Below, one piece after another: positions 29,202 through 38,190 of a stretch of DNA of 64,000 nucleotides. The stretch is from Heyndrickxia camelliae (GTDB lineage: Bacteria > Bacillota > Bacilli > Bacillales > Bacillaceae_C): the NCBI RefSeq assembly GCF_002844575.1, contig NZ_PIQO01000001.1:282894-346893 (forward strand). Direction: 5' to 3'. The position numbers and the translations under genes were made by a program. Position 1 is the stretch's first letter. Each line of letters starts with the position of its first letter. The notes under the pieces are model-generated. The model saw only the letters and a program-made list of their open reading frames with translations. It was not told the DNA's origin and did no database searches.

Positions 29202-31019
29202 ATGACCAATGAAACAGCAACTAAATCATTACCTAGTCGTAAGGATTTACCTGAAGAATTAACATGGAGATTAGAAGATATCTTTCCAACGGATGACGCT
29301 TGGGAAACAGAATATCAAGAAGTGAAAAAATTAACAGAGGAAGCTACAAAATTTAAAGGCAAGCTCGGAGAAAGTGCAAATGATTTATATGAAGGACTTA
29401 AATTTCAAGATACTGTCTTCGAAAGATTAAGTAAATTATATACATATGCTCATATGCGTTATGATCAAGATACGACAAATTCTTTTTATCAAGGACTAGA
29501 TAGCCGTATGAAGAGTTTGTATGCGGAAGCAGCTAGTGTATTTGCATATGTCGTTCCAGAAATTCTCTCAATTGATGAAAATACATTAAAGGACTATCTT
29601 AACGAAAATAAGGACCTACAGTTATATGAGCATTCTTTAGAGGAAATTAATCTTCAGCGTCCACATGTATTATCTGCTGAGCAAGAAGCGCTGCTTGCAA
29701 GTGCGTCAGAAGTAATGGATGCGTCAAGTAATACATTTGGAATGCTAAATAATGCCGATTTAGAATTCCCAACCATTAAGGATGAAAATGGGGAAGAAGT
29801 GGAAGTGACACATGGCCGTTATTCCCGTTTCCTTGAAAGTACCGATCAAAGAGTAAGACATGATGCCTTTAAAGCGGTATATGAAACATATGGAAAATTC
29901 CGAAATACGTTTGCCAGTACATTAAGCGGCCAAGTAAAAAGAGATAATTTCATTGCAAAAGTTCGCCATTATGATTCAGCTAGACATGCCGCACTTTCCA
30001 ATAATAATATTCCTGAGAGTGTGTATGATAATTTAGTGACTACGGTAAATAAAAATCTTCATCTTTTGCATAAATACGTGAAGCTTCGCAAAAAGGTTTT
30101 AGGTGTAGAGGAATTGCATATGTATGATCTTTATACACCATTAGTAAAAGAAGTGGAAATGAAAATTCCTTATGAAGAAGCAAAAGAGATAGTATTGAAA
30201 GGTTTAGCACCACTTGGAGAAGATTATTTAAATGTTTTACGTGAAGGATTTGAAAATCGCTGGGTAGACGTTGTAGAAAACAAAGGAAAACGCAGTGGTG
30301 CCTATTCATCTGGCACATATGGAACAAATCCATATATTCTAATGAATTGGCAAGATAATGTTAACAATCTCTTTACACTTGCTCACGAATTTGGACATAG
30401 CGTGCATAGCTACTATACAAGAAAAACTCAACCATATCCTTATGGAGACTATTCTATCTTTGTGGCAGAGGTTGCCTCAACCTGCAATGAAGCTTTATTA
30501 AATGATTACTTATTAAAAACGATTGACGATGAGAAAAAACGAATTTATTTATTAAATCATTATTTAGAAGGCTTCCGTGGAACAGTTTTCCGTCAAACGA
30601 TGTTTGCTGAATTTGAGCATCTAATCCATCAAAAGGCGCAAAATGGGGTAGCACTTACTTCTGAATTATTTACAAAAGAATACTATGATTTAAATAAACG
30701 GTATTTTGGTGAAGAAGATATTATTATTGACGAGGAAATTGGCTTAGAATGGTCAAGGATTCCTCATTTTTACTACAACTACTATGTATATCAATACGCG
30801 ACAGGTTTCAGTGCAGCGACAGCATTAAGCTCGCAAATTTTAAGTGAGGGTGAGCCTGCAGTAGAGCGCTATTTAGGATTCTTGAAGGCGGGAAGCTCCG
30901 ATTATCCAATTGAAGTGTTGAAAAAAGCAGGTGTTGATATGACCTCTACAGAACCTATCGAAGCTGCTCTTAAAGTGTTTGAGGAAAAATTAAATGAATT
31001 AGAACAGTTACTTTCATAA
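29202..31019 (+). CDS. pepF: oligoendopeptidase F
   Basis: 605 residues, M3 metallopeptidase. The zinc site is HEFGH (395-399) with the glutamate ligand in FVAEVASTCNEALL. The N-terminal two thirds are helical as in the family (YAHMRYDQDTTNS). Cytosolic enzyme that cuts 7-17-residue peptides, a natural partner of the Opp uptake system encoded 3 kb upstream. GGAGG precedes the ATG. The gene order coiA-pepF-yizD-roxS-yjbH is conserved. Confidence 0.96.
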   Translation: MTNETATKSLPSRKDLPEELTWRLEDIFPTDDAWETEYQEVKKLTEEATKFKGKLGESANDLYEGLKFQDTVFERLSKLYTYAHMRYDQDTTNSFYQGLDSRMKSLYAEAASVFAYVVPEILSIDENTLKDYLNENKDLQLYEHSLEEINLQRPHVLSAEQEALLASASEVMDASSNTFGMLNNADLEFPTIKDENGEEVEVTHGRYSRFLESTDQRVRHDAFKAVYETYGKFRNTFASTLSGQVKRDNFIAKVRHYDSARHAALSNNNIPESVYDNLVTTVNKNLHLLHKYVKLRKKVLGVEELHMYDLYTPLVKEVEMKIPYEEAKEIVLKGLAPLGEDYLNVLREGFENRWVDVVENKGKRSGAYSSGTYGTNPYILMNWQDNVNNLFTLAHEFGHSVHSYYTRKTQPYPYGDYSIFVAEVASTCNEALLNDYLLKTIDDEKKRIYLLNHYLEGFRGTVFRQTMFAEFEHLIHQKAQNGVALTSELFTKEYYDLNKRYFGEEDIIIDEEIGLEWSRIPHFYYNYYVYQYATGFSAATALSSQILSEGEPAVERYLGFLKAGSSDYPIEVLKKAGVDMTSTEPIEAALKVFEEKLNELEQLLS

Positions 31020-31061
31020 GCGAAGCAAAGATCCTTGTACATTCGGAGTTAAATGAAAACA

Positions 31062-31087
31062 AATTGGCCGGGCATACACCCGGCTAA
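31062..31087 (-). terminator. terminator of yizD
   Basis: GCCGGG/CCCGGC stem on the minus strand followed by TTGTTTTC. Confidence 0.75.
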
Positions 31088-31264
31088 TTAGTGAAAACCA
31101 CGAAATGTATTACGGCCGTTAAGGTAAACGAGTAATAAAAATAAAGATAAAAACAAAATGGGAGAGGTTATAAGGATCGGTATCAGCTTCATCAATCCAA
31201 GGATATTAATCCAAAAACTGAAGAATATAAATAATATAAGCAAGAAAAGGGTATACTTTCTCAC
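31088..31264 (-). CDS. yizD: small membrane protein YizD
   Basis: 58 residues from GTG 31264: a basic start (MRKY), then two hydrophobic segments (TLFLLILFIFFSFWINILGL; LIPILITSPILFLSLFLLLV) and a polar tail ending NTFRGFH. AAAGGTG precedes the GTG. It sits between pepF and the roxS-yjbH region, the place of B. subtilis yizD, so the name is given by synteny. Function unknown; a small inner-membrane protein. Confidence 0.68.
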   Translation of the reverse strand: MRKYTLFLLILFIFFSFWINILGLMKLIPILITSPILFLSLFLLLVYLNGRNTFRGFH

Positions 31265-31370
31265 GGCTGTTTCACCTTTCATTAGGAAGTATTTTTGTAA
31301 TATATAAAACATGCCCCTATTTAGAGATATATTCTCATTTTCGGTATAATATAACAGCTTTTTGACAATA

Positions 31371-31388
31371 ATGTGAAAGAATTAACAA
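31371..31388 (+). promoter_or_regulatory. candidate Rex operator of roxS
   Basis: TGTGAA-AGAA-TTAACA matches the Rex consensus TGTGAA-N4-TTCACA at 11 of 12 positions and ends 5 bases before the roxS -35. In B. subtilis roxS is repressed by Rex (NADH sensor) and activated by ResD. Confidence 0.65.
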
Positions 31389-31392
31389 ACCC

Positions 31393-31422
31393 TTGCATAT
31401 AATTGCTTTAACGTGGTATAGT
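31393..31422 (+). promoter_or_regulatory. sigma-A promoter of roxS
   Basis: TTGCAT (31393-31398) and TATAGT (31417-31422) with 18-base spacing, 6-8 bases before the expected RNA start. Confidence 0.8.
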
Positions 31423-31428
31423 TTAGAA

Positions 31429-31534
31429 GTGAAGTTGATCACAAGCAAACATATACCCCTTTGTTTGACCGTGAAAAATTTCTCCCATCCCCTTTGTTCG
31501 TGTTGAAAAAGGCCTTGCATTGCAAGGCCTTTTT
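31429..31534 (+). ncRNA. roxS: small regulatory RNA RoxS (RsaE)
   Basis: About 106 nt between a sigma-A promoter and a strong terminator (stem 31506-31518 with 31522-31534). The core contains the family hallmarks GATCACA, CAAACATATACCCC, TTTGTTTGA, then GTGAAAAATTTCTCCCATCC and CCCTTTGTT. The C-rich single-stranded motifs are the seed that binds ribosome binding sites. RoxS lowers expression of central-metabolism and other mRNAs in response to NO and the NAD/NADH balance. The genomic position (pepF side, next to yjbH) is the same as in B. subtilis and Staphylococcus aureus. The exact 5' end is inferred from the promoter. Confidence 0.93.
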
Positions 31535-31565
31535 CTTATGTGTATCCATAAGTTTTATATAAAAA

Positions 31566-31602
31566 TAAAAATGGATTTGGCTAATTTGCCAAATCCATTT
31601 TT
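31566..31602 (-). terminator. terminator of the yjbI-yjbH operon
   Basis: A 14-bp stem (31567-31580 with 31589-31602) with a T-run on the minus strand, overlapping the yjbH stop. Confidence 0.9.
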
Positions 31603-32464
31603 ACATATTATATTTCCAAAACGCACCGTACTTACCAGGTATCTTTAGAACCTTCTGCTGTAAGATATATTTTTTTAGTTCTTTTTCAACCTCGGCAATC
31701 GACATATTATAGACGACAGCAATCTCTTTTGATGCTACAACCCCGTAATGCTTTAGAAATCGTTCTAGTGGAGGAAGCGGTGCAGGCTCCGGTTTATCGC
31801 CTAATAACTCATAAATAATTTGTACATATACTTCATATGGATAAAGGCCGGTAATTTTTAACCCTTCATCTTCAATATTTTCATTAAAGAAAACAAGTGA
31901 AGGTATTTCGGTTACTTCCATTTCCGATGCGATTTTCAAATCACATTGAAATGCTTTTGCAGCACTTGAAGAATGAATATCATTTATGAACTCCTCAATA
32001 TCTAAATTAACACTTTTGGCACATTCCACAAGGACATCCATGTTTGAAACATTTTGTTTTTTTAAAAAAATTAATTCCTGTATTTTCCGCAAAAAACGAT
32101 TTCCTGCACGTCTTCCTTGTAACTCAGCAGCTTTAATAGCAATAGAAGCAATATAAGGTGATGAGATCGGATTTTCAAACCAGAGACTTCCATCACAGGA
32201 CATCCCCGTTCTACTGGCTGTTTTCTCCCAAAGCTGAGCAATGGATTCATGATTTTTAGCACTAAGATTTAAGGTTGACAGATTGCAACTTAAAACATAC
32301 TTTAATCTAAAGTAGGAACCATATTCTATAAATAATTTTTTCATAACCGGTTCCAATGCCCAGCATTCAGGACATAATGGATCGACAAATGTATATATTT
32401 CAAGAGGCTTCTTGTCTTGGTTACATCCATTCAGAATATTCGTATCAGCATTCAATTCTTTCAA
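31601..32464 (-). CDS. spxH: ClpXP adaptor protein SpxH (YjbH)
   Basis: 287 residues. DsbA-like fold with C31-P-E-C34 in [13 protein letters not shown] near the N-terminus. YjbH binds the Spx C-terminus and accelerates its degradation by ClpXP; in B. subtilis it aggregates under disulfide stress, which stabilises Spx. Start is a TTG overlapping the yjbI stop (TTGA). spx itself lies 5 kb upstream. The C-terminal winged-helix-like tail ([20 protein letters not shown]) is present. Confidence 0.93.
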   Translation of the reverse strand: MKELNADTNILNGCNQDKKPLEIYTFVDPLCPECWALEPVMKKLFIEYGSYFRLKYVLSCNLSTLNLSAKNHESIAQLWEKTASRTGMSCDGSLWFENPISSPYIASIAIKAAELQGRRAGNRFLRKIQELIFLKKQNVSNMDVLVECAKSVNLDIEEFINDIHSSSAAKAFQCDLKIASEMEVTEIPSLVFFNENIEDEGLKITGLYPYEVYVQIIYELLGDKPEPAPLPPLERFLKHYGVVASKEIAVVYNMSIAEVEKELKKYILQQKVLKIPGKYGAFWKYNM

Positions 32465-32862
32465 TGTTCTTCACCTATTGTTGTGTCAGGTGTGTTCACC
32501 ATATGTTGGGCAGTTAAGACTAATCTTGAAAAAAATTGTTCTCGAATGGAACCATCTAACTTGACTTCGTCCATTGCAGCACTCATACAGGATAACCAAG
32601 CTTTCGCACGTTTTGGTGTGATCTCATGAGGAAGATGTCTAGCCCTCATCATGGGATGGCCGTGCTCATCTGAGTATAGAGTTGGTCCACCTAAAAATTG
32701 TGTTAAAAACTGTTTCTGCTTTCTAGCCACTTCTGTTAAATCCTCAGGAAAAATGGGGATTAAATCTGGATGTCTTGCTACTCTGTAATAAAACGCATCA
32801 ACTAGTTTGCTTAACGTTTCTTCCCCTATGATGTCATACGGTACTGTACGCTTCTCTACCAT
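32461..32862 (-). CDS. yjbI: group II truncated hemoglobin YjbI
   Basis: 133 residues, normal for TrHbO. Landmarks: [11 protein letters not shown] with Tyr25/Tyr26 (B9/B10), proximal His76 in RARHLPHEI and Trp89 (G8). Binds heme and O2. ATG 32862 is chosen with AAGGGG upstream; an ORF extension to 32940 has no ribosome binding site. First gene of a yjbI-yjbH pair with overlapping stop/start, suggesting that globin and Spx adaptor are made together. Confidence 0.92.
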   Translation of the reverse strand: MVEKRTVPYDIIGEETLSKLVDAFYYRVARHPDLIPIFPEDLTEVARKQKQFLTQFLGGPTLYSDEHGHPMMRARHLPHEITPKRAKAWLSCMSAAMDEVKLDGSIREQFFSRLVLTAQHMVNTPDTTIGEEH

Positions 32863-32953
32863 ATGATGATTACCCCTTTTAATAACGGTTCCTTTCCTAT
32901 ACGCTGTTGTCTTTTCGTCAAAAATCAAAATATCCTTCATAAGAAAAATGCTT

Positions 32954-33009
32954 CGAAATGCTACATTTAAATAGATATTATATAAAAGACGAAATGCAAC
33001 ATTATATAA
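32954..33009. repeat. direct repeats in the yjbI promoter region
   Basis: CGAAATGCTACATTT (32954) and CGAAATGCAACATTA (32990) are 36 bases apart, and ATTATATAA occurs at 32977 and 33001. The paired copies upstream of yjbI could be a two-site operator. Confidence 0.5.
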
Positions 33010-33149
33010 GAAAAAAACCTTTATAGTTGTATTATGTATACCTATTTTAGCAATGACCTATTAATAACTCAAACAAATAGCTTATAATTGTATTATTTTT
33101 TACAAATTTTCCTCGAGTATTCATGGAGAGATACTATAAAATTAATATA

Positions 33150-33182
33150 TAAAAAAACCGCTGGCATGGGAGGCAGCGGTTA
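33150..33182 (-). terminator. terminator of cwlQ
   Basis: AACCGCTG/CAGCGGTT stem followed by seven T on the minus strand, overlapping the cwlQ stop. Confidence 0.9.
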
Positions 33183-33800
33183 TACTAATTGACTAGTGAT
33201 ACGTTTTACGTAATTTTGCGTTTCTTTAAAAGGCGGTACTCCATTATAACGCTCTACATTTCCAGGGCCAGCGTTGTACGCTGCAAGGGCCAATTTAATA
33301 TCCCCCCCAAACCTGTCTAGCATGCTCCTTAAATATTTGGATCCTGCATTAATATTTTCAGCTGGGTCAAATACATTTGTGACACCAAGGCTTTTGGCAG
33401 TGGATGGCATTAATTGCATTAGTCCAGAAGCACCAGTACTACTCACAGCTTCGGGATTAAAACTGGATTCTTGCTGAATGACAGATTTTATTAGCTGTTC
33501 AGGCAAGTCATACTTTCTTGCTGCATTCTTGATTATTTCATCCAAGTCTTTAGGAACAGTAATATTATTATTCATTTTGCCCAACAATGGATTAGTGGTC
33601 CAATAATTCGACGGGGATCCTAATCCAGTAGTTGAATCCGTACTTGTAGATGAATTGTCCGTTAGACTTGCTAACGTATCTGCTAAAAGTTCCTGAAATA
33701 AAGAAGTGCTGTTATTGTCAGCGGAAGGCAGGTTGCTTGAAGATGATAGATTTTGCAACGCTTGTAATTCTATTAAGGTTTTAAGTTGATTTACATTCAT
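33180..33800 (-). CDS. cwlQ: lytic transglycosylase CwlQ (YjbJ)
   Basis: 206 residues. The C-terminal half is an SLT domain with catalytic Glu111 in IQQESSFNPEAVS, then GASGLMQLMPSTA and ALAAYNAGPGNV. The N-terminal 80 residues are Ser/Asn/Thr-rich and disordered. There is no classic signal peptide, as in B. subtilis CwlQ, which is a bifunctional muramidase/transglycosylase acting on peptidoglycan glycan strands. Export route not evident. Monocistronic. Confidence 0.9.
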   Translation of the reverse strand: MNVNQLKTLIELQALQNLSSSSNLPSADNNSTSLFQELLADTLASLTDNSSTSTDSTTGLGSPSNYWTTNPLLGKMNNNITVPKDLDEIIKNAARKYDLPEQLIKSVIQQESSFNPEAVSSTGASGLMQLMPSTAKSLGVTNVFDPAENINAGSKYLRSMLDRFGGDIKLALAAYNAGPGNVERYNGVPPFKETQNYVKRITSQLV

Positions 33801-33892
33801 TGTTCCATTATTCTCCTACATTAGATTAGAAAAGGATTGTCTGTGTTTTAAAAACGAATTATGTATGAAAGTAGACTGATTATAAATACATT

Positions 33893-34025
33893 CTTTGTCT
33901 AGCTACAGCGCCTATCAGTTAAATCATTTCGGGTCTCCCCTTTTGATAAATAAAAATCAGGTAAATTTACACCCGAATTTTAATCATTTGCATGCAGATT
34001 GGACGAGGCGCTTCTGCTTTTCTTA
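33893..34025. repeat. degenerate dispersed repeat (TAGCTACAGCGCCT ... AGGCGCTTCTGC)
   Basis: The edges TTTGTCTAGCTACAGCGCCT (from 33894) and GATTGGACGAGGCGCTTCTG (from 33997) match, from memory, a dispersed inverted-repeat element common in Bacillaceae (CTAGCTGCAGCGCCTAG ... GGCGCTTGCGCTTTTC). GCGCCT (33908-33913) pairs with AGGCGC (34006-34011). The element overlaps the 3' end of yjbK. Confidence 0.6.
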
Positions 34026-34591
34026 TATTCTCTATAAAACCGAACAACTTTATTTTCGGTTGCACGATGAGGAATAAAAAATCGTTCAAGTAATTCTCGG
34101 AAATGTTGTTCACCGATATTTCTATCTTTCACTTCATATTCTAACTCATAATCTTCCTTATTTAAATAGGAACTATGGTCAAAAACTAATAAACCATCTA
34201 AATATCTTATTTCTGCTCTATTGGTAGTTAGACTTCCAAAGCAAGAAAGGGTGTCCACAGGGATATGTAAATTTATTAGTATATTTTTTACTTCACCAGC
34301 TGGGAGTTTACCGGTTTTGATCATCTGCTGAGCAATATCTTCCTCAAGCTCCTCATTTGTTTCCCAATTACCGTTTATTACCGGTTGTTTTAACGTTAGT
34401 TCGTATTTTCCTTTCTTTCTTCTGATTCTAAGAGCACTTTTCTGATTTTTTATATCAAAAGAAGGTGTATCAAAATAATAATTTTGTTGTATGACCATAT
34501 CTTTTTGTTGGATATTAAATTCATGAACCAATTTCATGAATTCCTCTTTTGTCACTAGATTTTTATATTCGATTTCCAATTCACTGCTCAT
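33980..34591 (-). CDS. yjbK: CYTH domain phosphatase YjbK
   Basis: 203 residues. The CYTH signature E-x-E-x-K is at 6-10 (ELEIEYK), with FDTPSFDIKNQKSALRIRRK and YELTLKQP continuing the eight-strand triphosphate tunnel. CYTH proteins act on triphosphates or bind nucleotides; in Bacillus YjbK sits beside the alarmone synthetase relQ. Start ATG 34591 follows AAAGGGG. The last ~14 residues (KKSRSASSNLHAND) are encoded by a dispersed repeat and replace the native C-terminus. Confidence 0.88.
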   Translation of the reverse strand: MSSELEIEYKNLVTKEEFMKLVHEFNIQQKDMVIQQNYYFDTPSFDIKNQKSALRIRRKKGKYELTLKQPVINGNWETNEELEEDIAQQMIKTGKLPAGEVKNILINLHIPVDTLSCFGSLTTNRAEIRYLDGLLVFDHSSYLNKEDYELEYEVKDRNIGEQHFRELLERFFIPHRATENKVVRFYREYKKSRSASSNLHAND

Positions 34592-34822
34592 AAACGTTTT
34601 AACCCCTTTTATAAAAATTCTGTACATTAATCGTATTTTATCAATGCTAATATTTCATTCGCAATACCCAAGCATTTTAAGATATAATATATGTGGAAAA
34701 ATCGGGATTGGACGCATCATCTTTGATGTGAATCAAATACATAATGTGAAAGAGTAGCGCATGCTCTTTAAATCATTCAGCTATGGAATATACAGATGGA
34801 AACAAAAAGGGGGTTATGCCTA

Positions 34823-35470
34823 ATGAATCATTGGGACCAATTTCTAGCTCCGTATAAACAGGCAGTGGATGAGTTGAAGGTAAAATTAAAAGGGATGAGA
34901 ACATTTTTTGAGCAAGAACATATACATTCTCCAATTGAATTCGTTACCGGCAGAGTAAAACCAATATCCAGTATTCTTGATAAGGCCACGCAAAAAAAGA
35001 TTCCACTCGACAAATTAGATGTGGAAATGCAGGATATCGCAGGTTTGCGTATGATGTGTCAATTTGTAGATGATATCAAAAAAGTTGTTTCTCTGCTAAG
35101 ATTAAGAAATGATTTTAAAATAATAGAAGAACGAGACTATATTACTAATAAAAAATCCAGTGGGTATAGATCCTATCATGTTGTAATTGAGTATCCTGTG
35201 CAAACGATTCATGGAGAGAAAAAAATTTTAGCAGAAATCCAGATACGAACTTTGGCAATGAATTTTTGGGCAACCATTGAACATTCTTTGAATTATAAAT
35301 ATCGCGGGCAATTCCCGGAGGAAATACAAATGCGTTTGCAAAGAGCTGCAGAAGCTGCATTTCTTTTAGATGAGGAAATGTCGGAAATACGAGAAGAAAT
35401 ACAAGAAGCGCAGGCTTTCTTTACCAAGAATAAGGAAAAAAATAAAACAGATAAGGTAAATAGAAATTAA
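34823..35470 (+). CDS. relQ: small alarmone synthetase RelQ (SasB, YjbM)
   Basis: 215 residues, single-domain RelA/SpoT synthetase. Landmarks: SPIEFVTGRVKPISSILDK, DIAGLRMMCQFVDDI, SSGYRSYHVVIEYPVQT and AEIQIRTLAMNFWATIEHSL. No hydrolase domain, so it makes (p)ppGpp from ATP and GTP/GDP. In B. subtilis it is a tetramer activated by pppGpp. ATG 34823 follows AAAGGGGG; the upstream in-frame ATG 34796 has no site. NAD kinase follows after 34 bases. Confidence 0.95.
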   Translation: MNHWDQFLAPYKQAVDELKVKLKGMRTFFEQEHIHSPIEFVTGRVKPISSILDKATQKKIPLDKLDVEMQDIAGLRMMCQFVDDIKKVVSLLRLRNDFKIIEERDYITNKKSSGYRSYHVVIEYPVQTIHGEKKILAEIQIRTLAMNFWATIEHSLNYKYRGQFPEEIQMRLQRAAEAAFLLDEEMSEIREEIQEAQAFFTKNKEKNKTDKVNRN

Positions 35471-35504
35471 GGGAAGTACTAAAGAATGAGGGAAGGTGAA
35501 ATAC

Positions 35505-36299
35505 TTGAAATTTTCGATTACCTCGAAAGGAAATGCACAATCGAATGCATTAATGAATAAAATTCGCACGTATTTACAGGATTTTGGTTTAACATATGAT
35601 GAATCACAGCCTGATATTGTTATTTCTGTAGGTGGAGATGGAACACTTTTGTATGCCTTTCATCGGTATAGTTCAAGATTAGATAAAACTGCATTTGTTG
35701 GAGTGCATACAGGGCATCTGGGGTTTTATGCAGACTGGGTTCCGGATGAGATTGAGAAACTTGTTATTGCGATAGCTAAGACTCCTTATCAAGTAGTAGA
35801 ATACCCGACTCTTGAGGTCATCATTCGATATCAGCATGGTGGAAAAGAGACAAGATATCTGGCTCTGAATGAATCAACCGTTAAGTGCGTAGAAGGTACA
35901 TTAGTAATGGACATTGATACGAATGGTCAGCATTTTGAAAGGTTTAGAGGGGATGGGCTTTGCATTTCCACCCCAACAGGTAGTACTGCATATAATAAAG
36001 CGCTTGGAGGTGCCATTCTCCACCCTTCTTTACAAGCCATTCAATTAGCGGAAATGGCATCTATCAACAACAAGGTGTTTCGAACAATTGGTTCTCCATT
36101 AGTTTTACCATCGCATCATACATGTACATTGAAGCCTGTTCGCGATCAGGATTTTATGATTACCATTGATCATTTAACATTATTACATAAGGATGTAAAA
36201 TCGATTCAATTTCGAGTTGCAGATGAAAAGATACGATTTGCAAGATTCCGTCCATTTCCATTTTGGAAAAGGGTCCATGACTCTTTTATTTCGGATTAA
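35505..36299 (+). CDS. nadK: NAD kinase (YjbN)
   Basis: 264 residues. [13 protein letters not shown] (GGDG at 43-46, Asp45) and [17 protein letters not shown] are the ATP- and NAD-binding signatures. The enzyme makes NADP from NAD with ATP or polyphosphate. The start TTG 35505 ([10 protein letters not shown]) is chosen over GTG 35496 because AGGTG is then at proper distance and B. subtilis YjbN starts MKFAVSSKG. Part of a relQ-nadK-yjbO run on the plus strand. Confidence 0.95.
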   Translation: MKFSITSKGNAQSNALMNKIRTYLQDFGLTYDESQPDIVISVGGDGTLLYAFHRYSSRLDKTAFVGVHTGHLGFYADWVPDEIEKLVIAIAKTPYQVVEYPTLEVIIRYQHGGKETRYLALNESTVKCVEGTLVMDIDTNGQHFERFRGDGLCISTPTGSTAYNKALGGAILHPSLQAIQLAEMASINNKVFRTIGSPLVLPSHHTCTLKPVRDQDFMITIDHLTLLHKDVKSIQFRVADEKIRFARFRPFPFWKRVHDSFISD

Positions 36300-36398
36300 C
36301 AAATAAATTTATCAGGGCCGCACAGGTTTGATTTTTTATGTATAGTATTCTTTGGAGAAATTAGTCTGAACGACCAATGATAGTAGTGGAGGGTTCTT

Positions 36399-37277
36399 GT
36401 GGCACCATTTAGTTTGAACTGGGTAATTGAAAGGCACGATGTAGACAAAATAATAAAGTACTTTTTAGCAGAACACTCCATTTCTCGGAGAGCGTTAACC
36501 GATATCAAATTTAACGGCGGATTTATTAAGGTGAATGGAAAGGAAGAAAATGTTCTTTACAAGCTTAAAAACGGGGATATTTTAGAAGTGATATTTCCGC
36601 CAGAAGAGCGAAGTGAGTCATTATTAAAGGAACATATACCTTTAGATATTGTTTATGAGGATCAATCCATTTTGGTTATTAATAAGCCGCCCTATATGAG
36701 CACCATTCCGTCAAGGGAGCATCCAACTGGAAGTTTAGCTAATGCTTTAATGGGCTATTACGAAAAGAAATCTTTAGAATCCTCTGCCCATATTGTTACA
36801 AGATTGGATAGAAATACCTCAGGATTAGTACTCATAGCAAAAAATAGATATATTCACCATTTATGCAGTTTGTTGCAGCAAAGAAGAGAGATAAAGCGGA
36901 CATACCAGGCATTAATTGCTGGTTATTTTAACGAAAAGTCTGGAACTATTGAAGCTCCTATTGGTCGAAAAAAAACAAGTATCATTGAAAGAGAAGTCAG
37001 ACCTGATGGACAATATGCATGTACTCATTTCGAGGTGTTGAAGCAGTATGATGGGTTTAGTCATATAAAACTGTGGCTGGATACAGGAAGGACCCATCAA
37101 ATACGTGTACATATGTCCTATATGGGTCATCCCTTGCTAGGAGATGAACTATATGGTGGCAGCACCTCTAGATTTAAGAGGCAAGCATTGCATTGCAGTG
37201 ATTTGCAATTTATCCATCCGATCACAAAAGAAGAAATAGTGTTACATTGTGAAATACCCGCTGATATCAGACCATAA
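36399..37277 (+). CDS. yjbO: RluA/RluD-family pseudouridine synthase YjbO
   Basis: 292 residues. An N-terminal S4-like part (ISRRALTDIKFNGGFIKVNG) precedes the synthase domain with catalytic Asp137 in HIVTRLDRNTSGL. It isomerises uridine in rRNA or tRNA; the precise target is unknown. Start GTG 36399 follows GGAGGG. Ends before a terminator shared with convergent prpE. Confidence 0.92.
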   Translation: MAPFSLNWVIERHDVDKIIKYFLAEHSISRRALTDIKFNGGFIKVNGKEENVLYKLKNGDILEVIFPPEERSESLLKEHIPLDIVYEDQSILVINKPPYMSTIPSREHPTGSLANALMGYYEKKSLESSAHIVTRLDRNTSGLVLIAKNRYIHHLCSLLQQRREIKRTYQALIAGYFNEKSGTIEAPIGRKKTSIIEREVRPDGQYACTHFEVLKQYDGFSHIKLWLDTGRTHQIRVHMSYMGHPLLGDELYGGSTSRFKRQALHCSDLQFIHPITKEEIVLHCEIPADIRP

Positions 37278-37278
37278 C

Positions 37279-37310
37279 GAGAAGCACCATTCATATCAGT
37301 GGTGCTTCTC
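37279..37310. terminator. bidirectional terminator yjbO/prpE
   Basis: A perfect 11-bp stem (37279-37289 with 37300-37310) between convergent genes. Confidence 0.85.
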
Positions 37311-37319
37311 TTATATCTT

Positions 37320-38057
37320 TTAATGGGGGTGATTAAACTTTTCCTTTACAAAGGGCATAGAGGAGGAAATGGAAACAACTTCCATCTCAGGGTATTGAAG
37401 AGCAGTCAGTTTTCCGCCAAAAACAGCTCCGGTATCAATATTTACGGTATTATGGATAAACCTCGGTTCTAATACAGGGGTATGTCCATAGACAATAGTG
37501 GGTTTACCCTTATATTTTTTTGCCCAATCTCCTCTAACTGGCGAGCCATCTGGATGTTTCTCACCAGTAATATCTCCATAGAGCACAAAGGTTTTAACCT
37601 TATTATTCATTTTCCCAATATAATCTTCTTTAATCCCGGCATGGGCTATTACAAGTTTTTTATTATCCAATTGCAAATAGAGTGGGGAGTTTTCATACAT
37701 TTCCATGAAAACTTGTTTGTAATGGTTTCTTTGCTGGACTGTACATCCTGATAGTTCTGCTACTGTTGTTTCAAGACCATGGGTTACTTGAACTTTATTT
37801 CCTAAGAAGTAACGATATAATTTATTGCAATGATTTCCAGGAACATAATATGCTTTTTTTTGTTTCCAAAGCTCGTATACAATATCTACCACCTTCAGTG
37901 ATTCTGGTCCACGGTCTGTTAAATCTCCAACAAAAGCAAGACATCGACCATTTGGGTGAAGGGGAATACCCGCTTTCCAGTTATAGCCTAATTGAATGGT
38001 TAATTTATACAACTCATTAAAACAGCCATGAATATCACCGATAATATCAATTTTCAT
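37320..38057 (-). CDS. prpE: Ap4A hydrolase / metallophosphoesterase PrpE
   Basis: 245 residues, PPP-type metallophosphoesterase. Metal ligands in GDIHGCF (7-13), [10 protein letters not shown] and [10 protein letters not shown], with a later AHAGI and YGHTPV. PrpE hydrolyses symmetrical bis(5'-nucleosyl)-tetraphosphate; B. subtilis PrpE also affects germination and can dephosphorylate phosphotyrosine. AAGGAGG precedes the ATG. Monocistronic, divergent from the antiporter gene. Confidence 0.93.
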   Translation of the reverse strand: MKIDIIGDIHGCFNELYKLTIQLGYNWKAGIPLHPNGRCLAFVGDLTDRGPESLKVVDIVYELWKQKKAYYVPGNHCNKLYRYFLGNKVQVTHGLETTVAELSGCTVQQRNHYKQVFMEMYENSPLYLQLDNKKLVIAHAGIKEDYIGKMNNKVKTFVLYGDITGEKHPDGSPVRGDWAKKYKGKPTIVYGHTPVLEPRFIHNTVNIDTGAVFGGKLTALQYPEMEVVSISSSMPFVKEKFNHPH

Positions 38058-38190
38058 ATGAATCCTCCTTTCTCTGGTTAAAATAAAATGGAAAATGAAT
38101 AAGTTTATTATTAGCCAAAATCAAAGAATCTTGTTAGGATAGAAAATATCCATTTTTAAATGGAAAGGATTTAGTAGAAGGGAGATGAAC

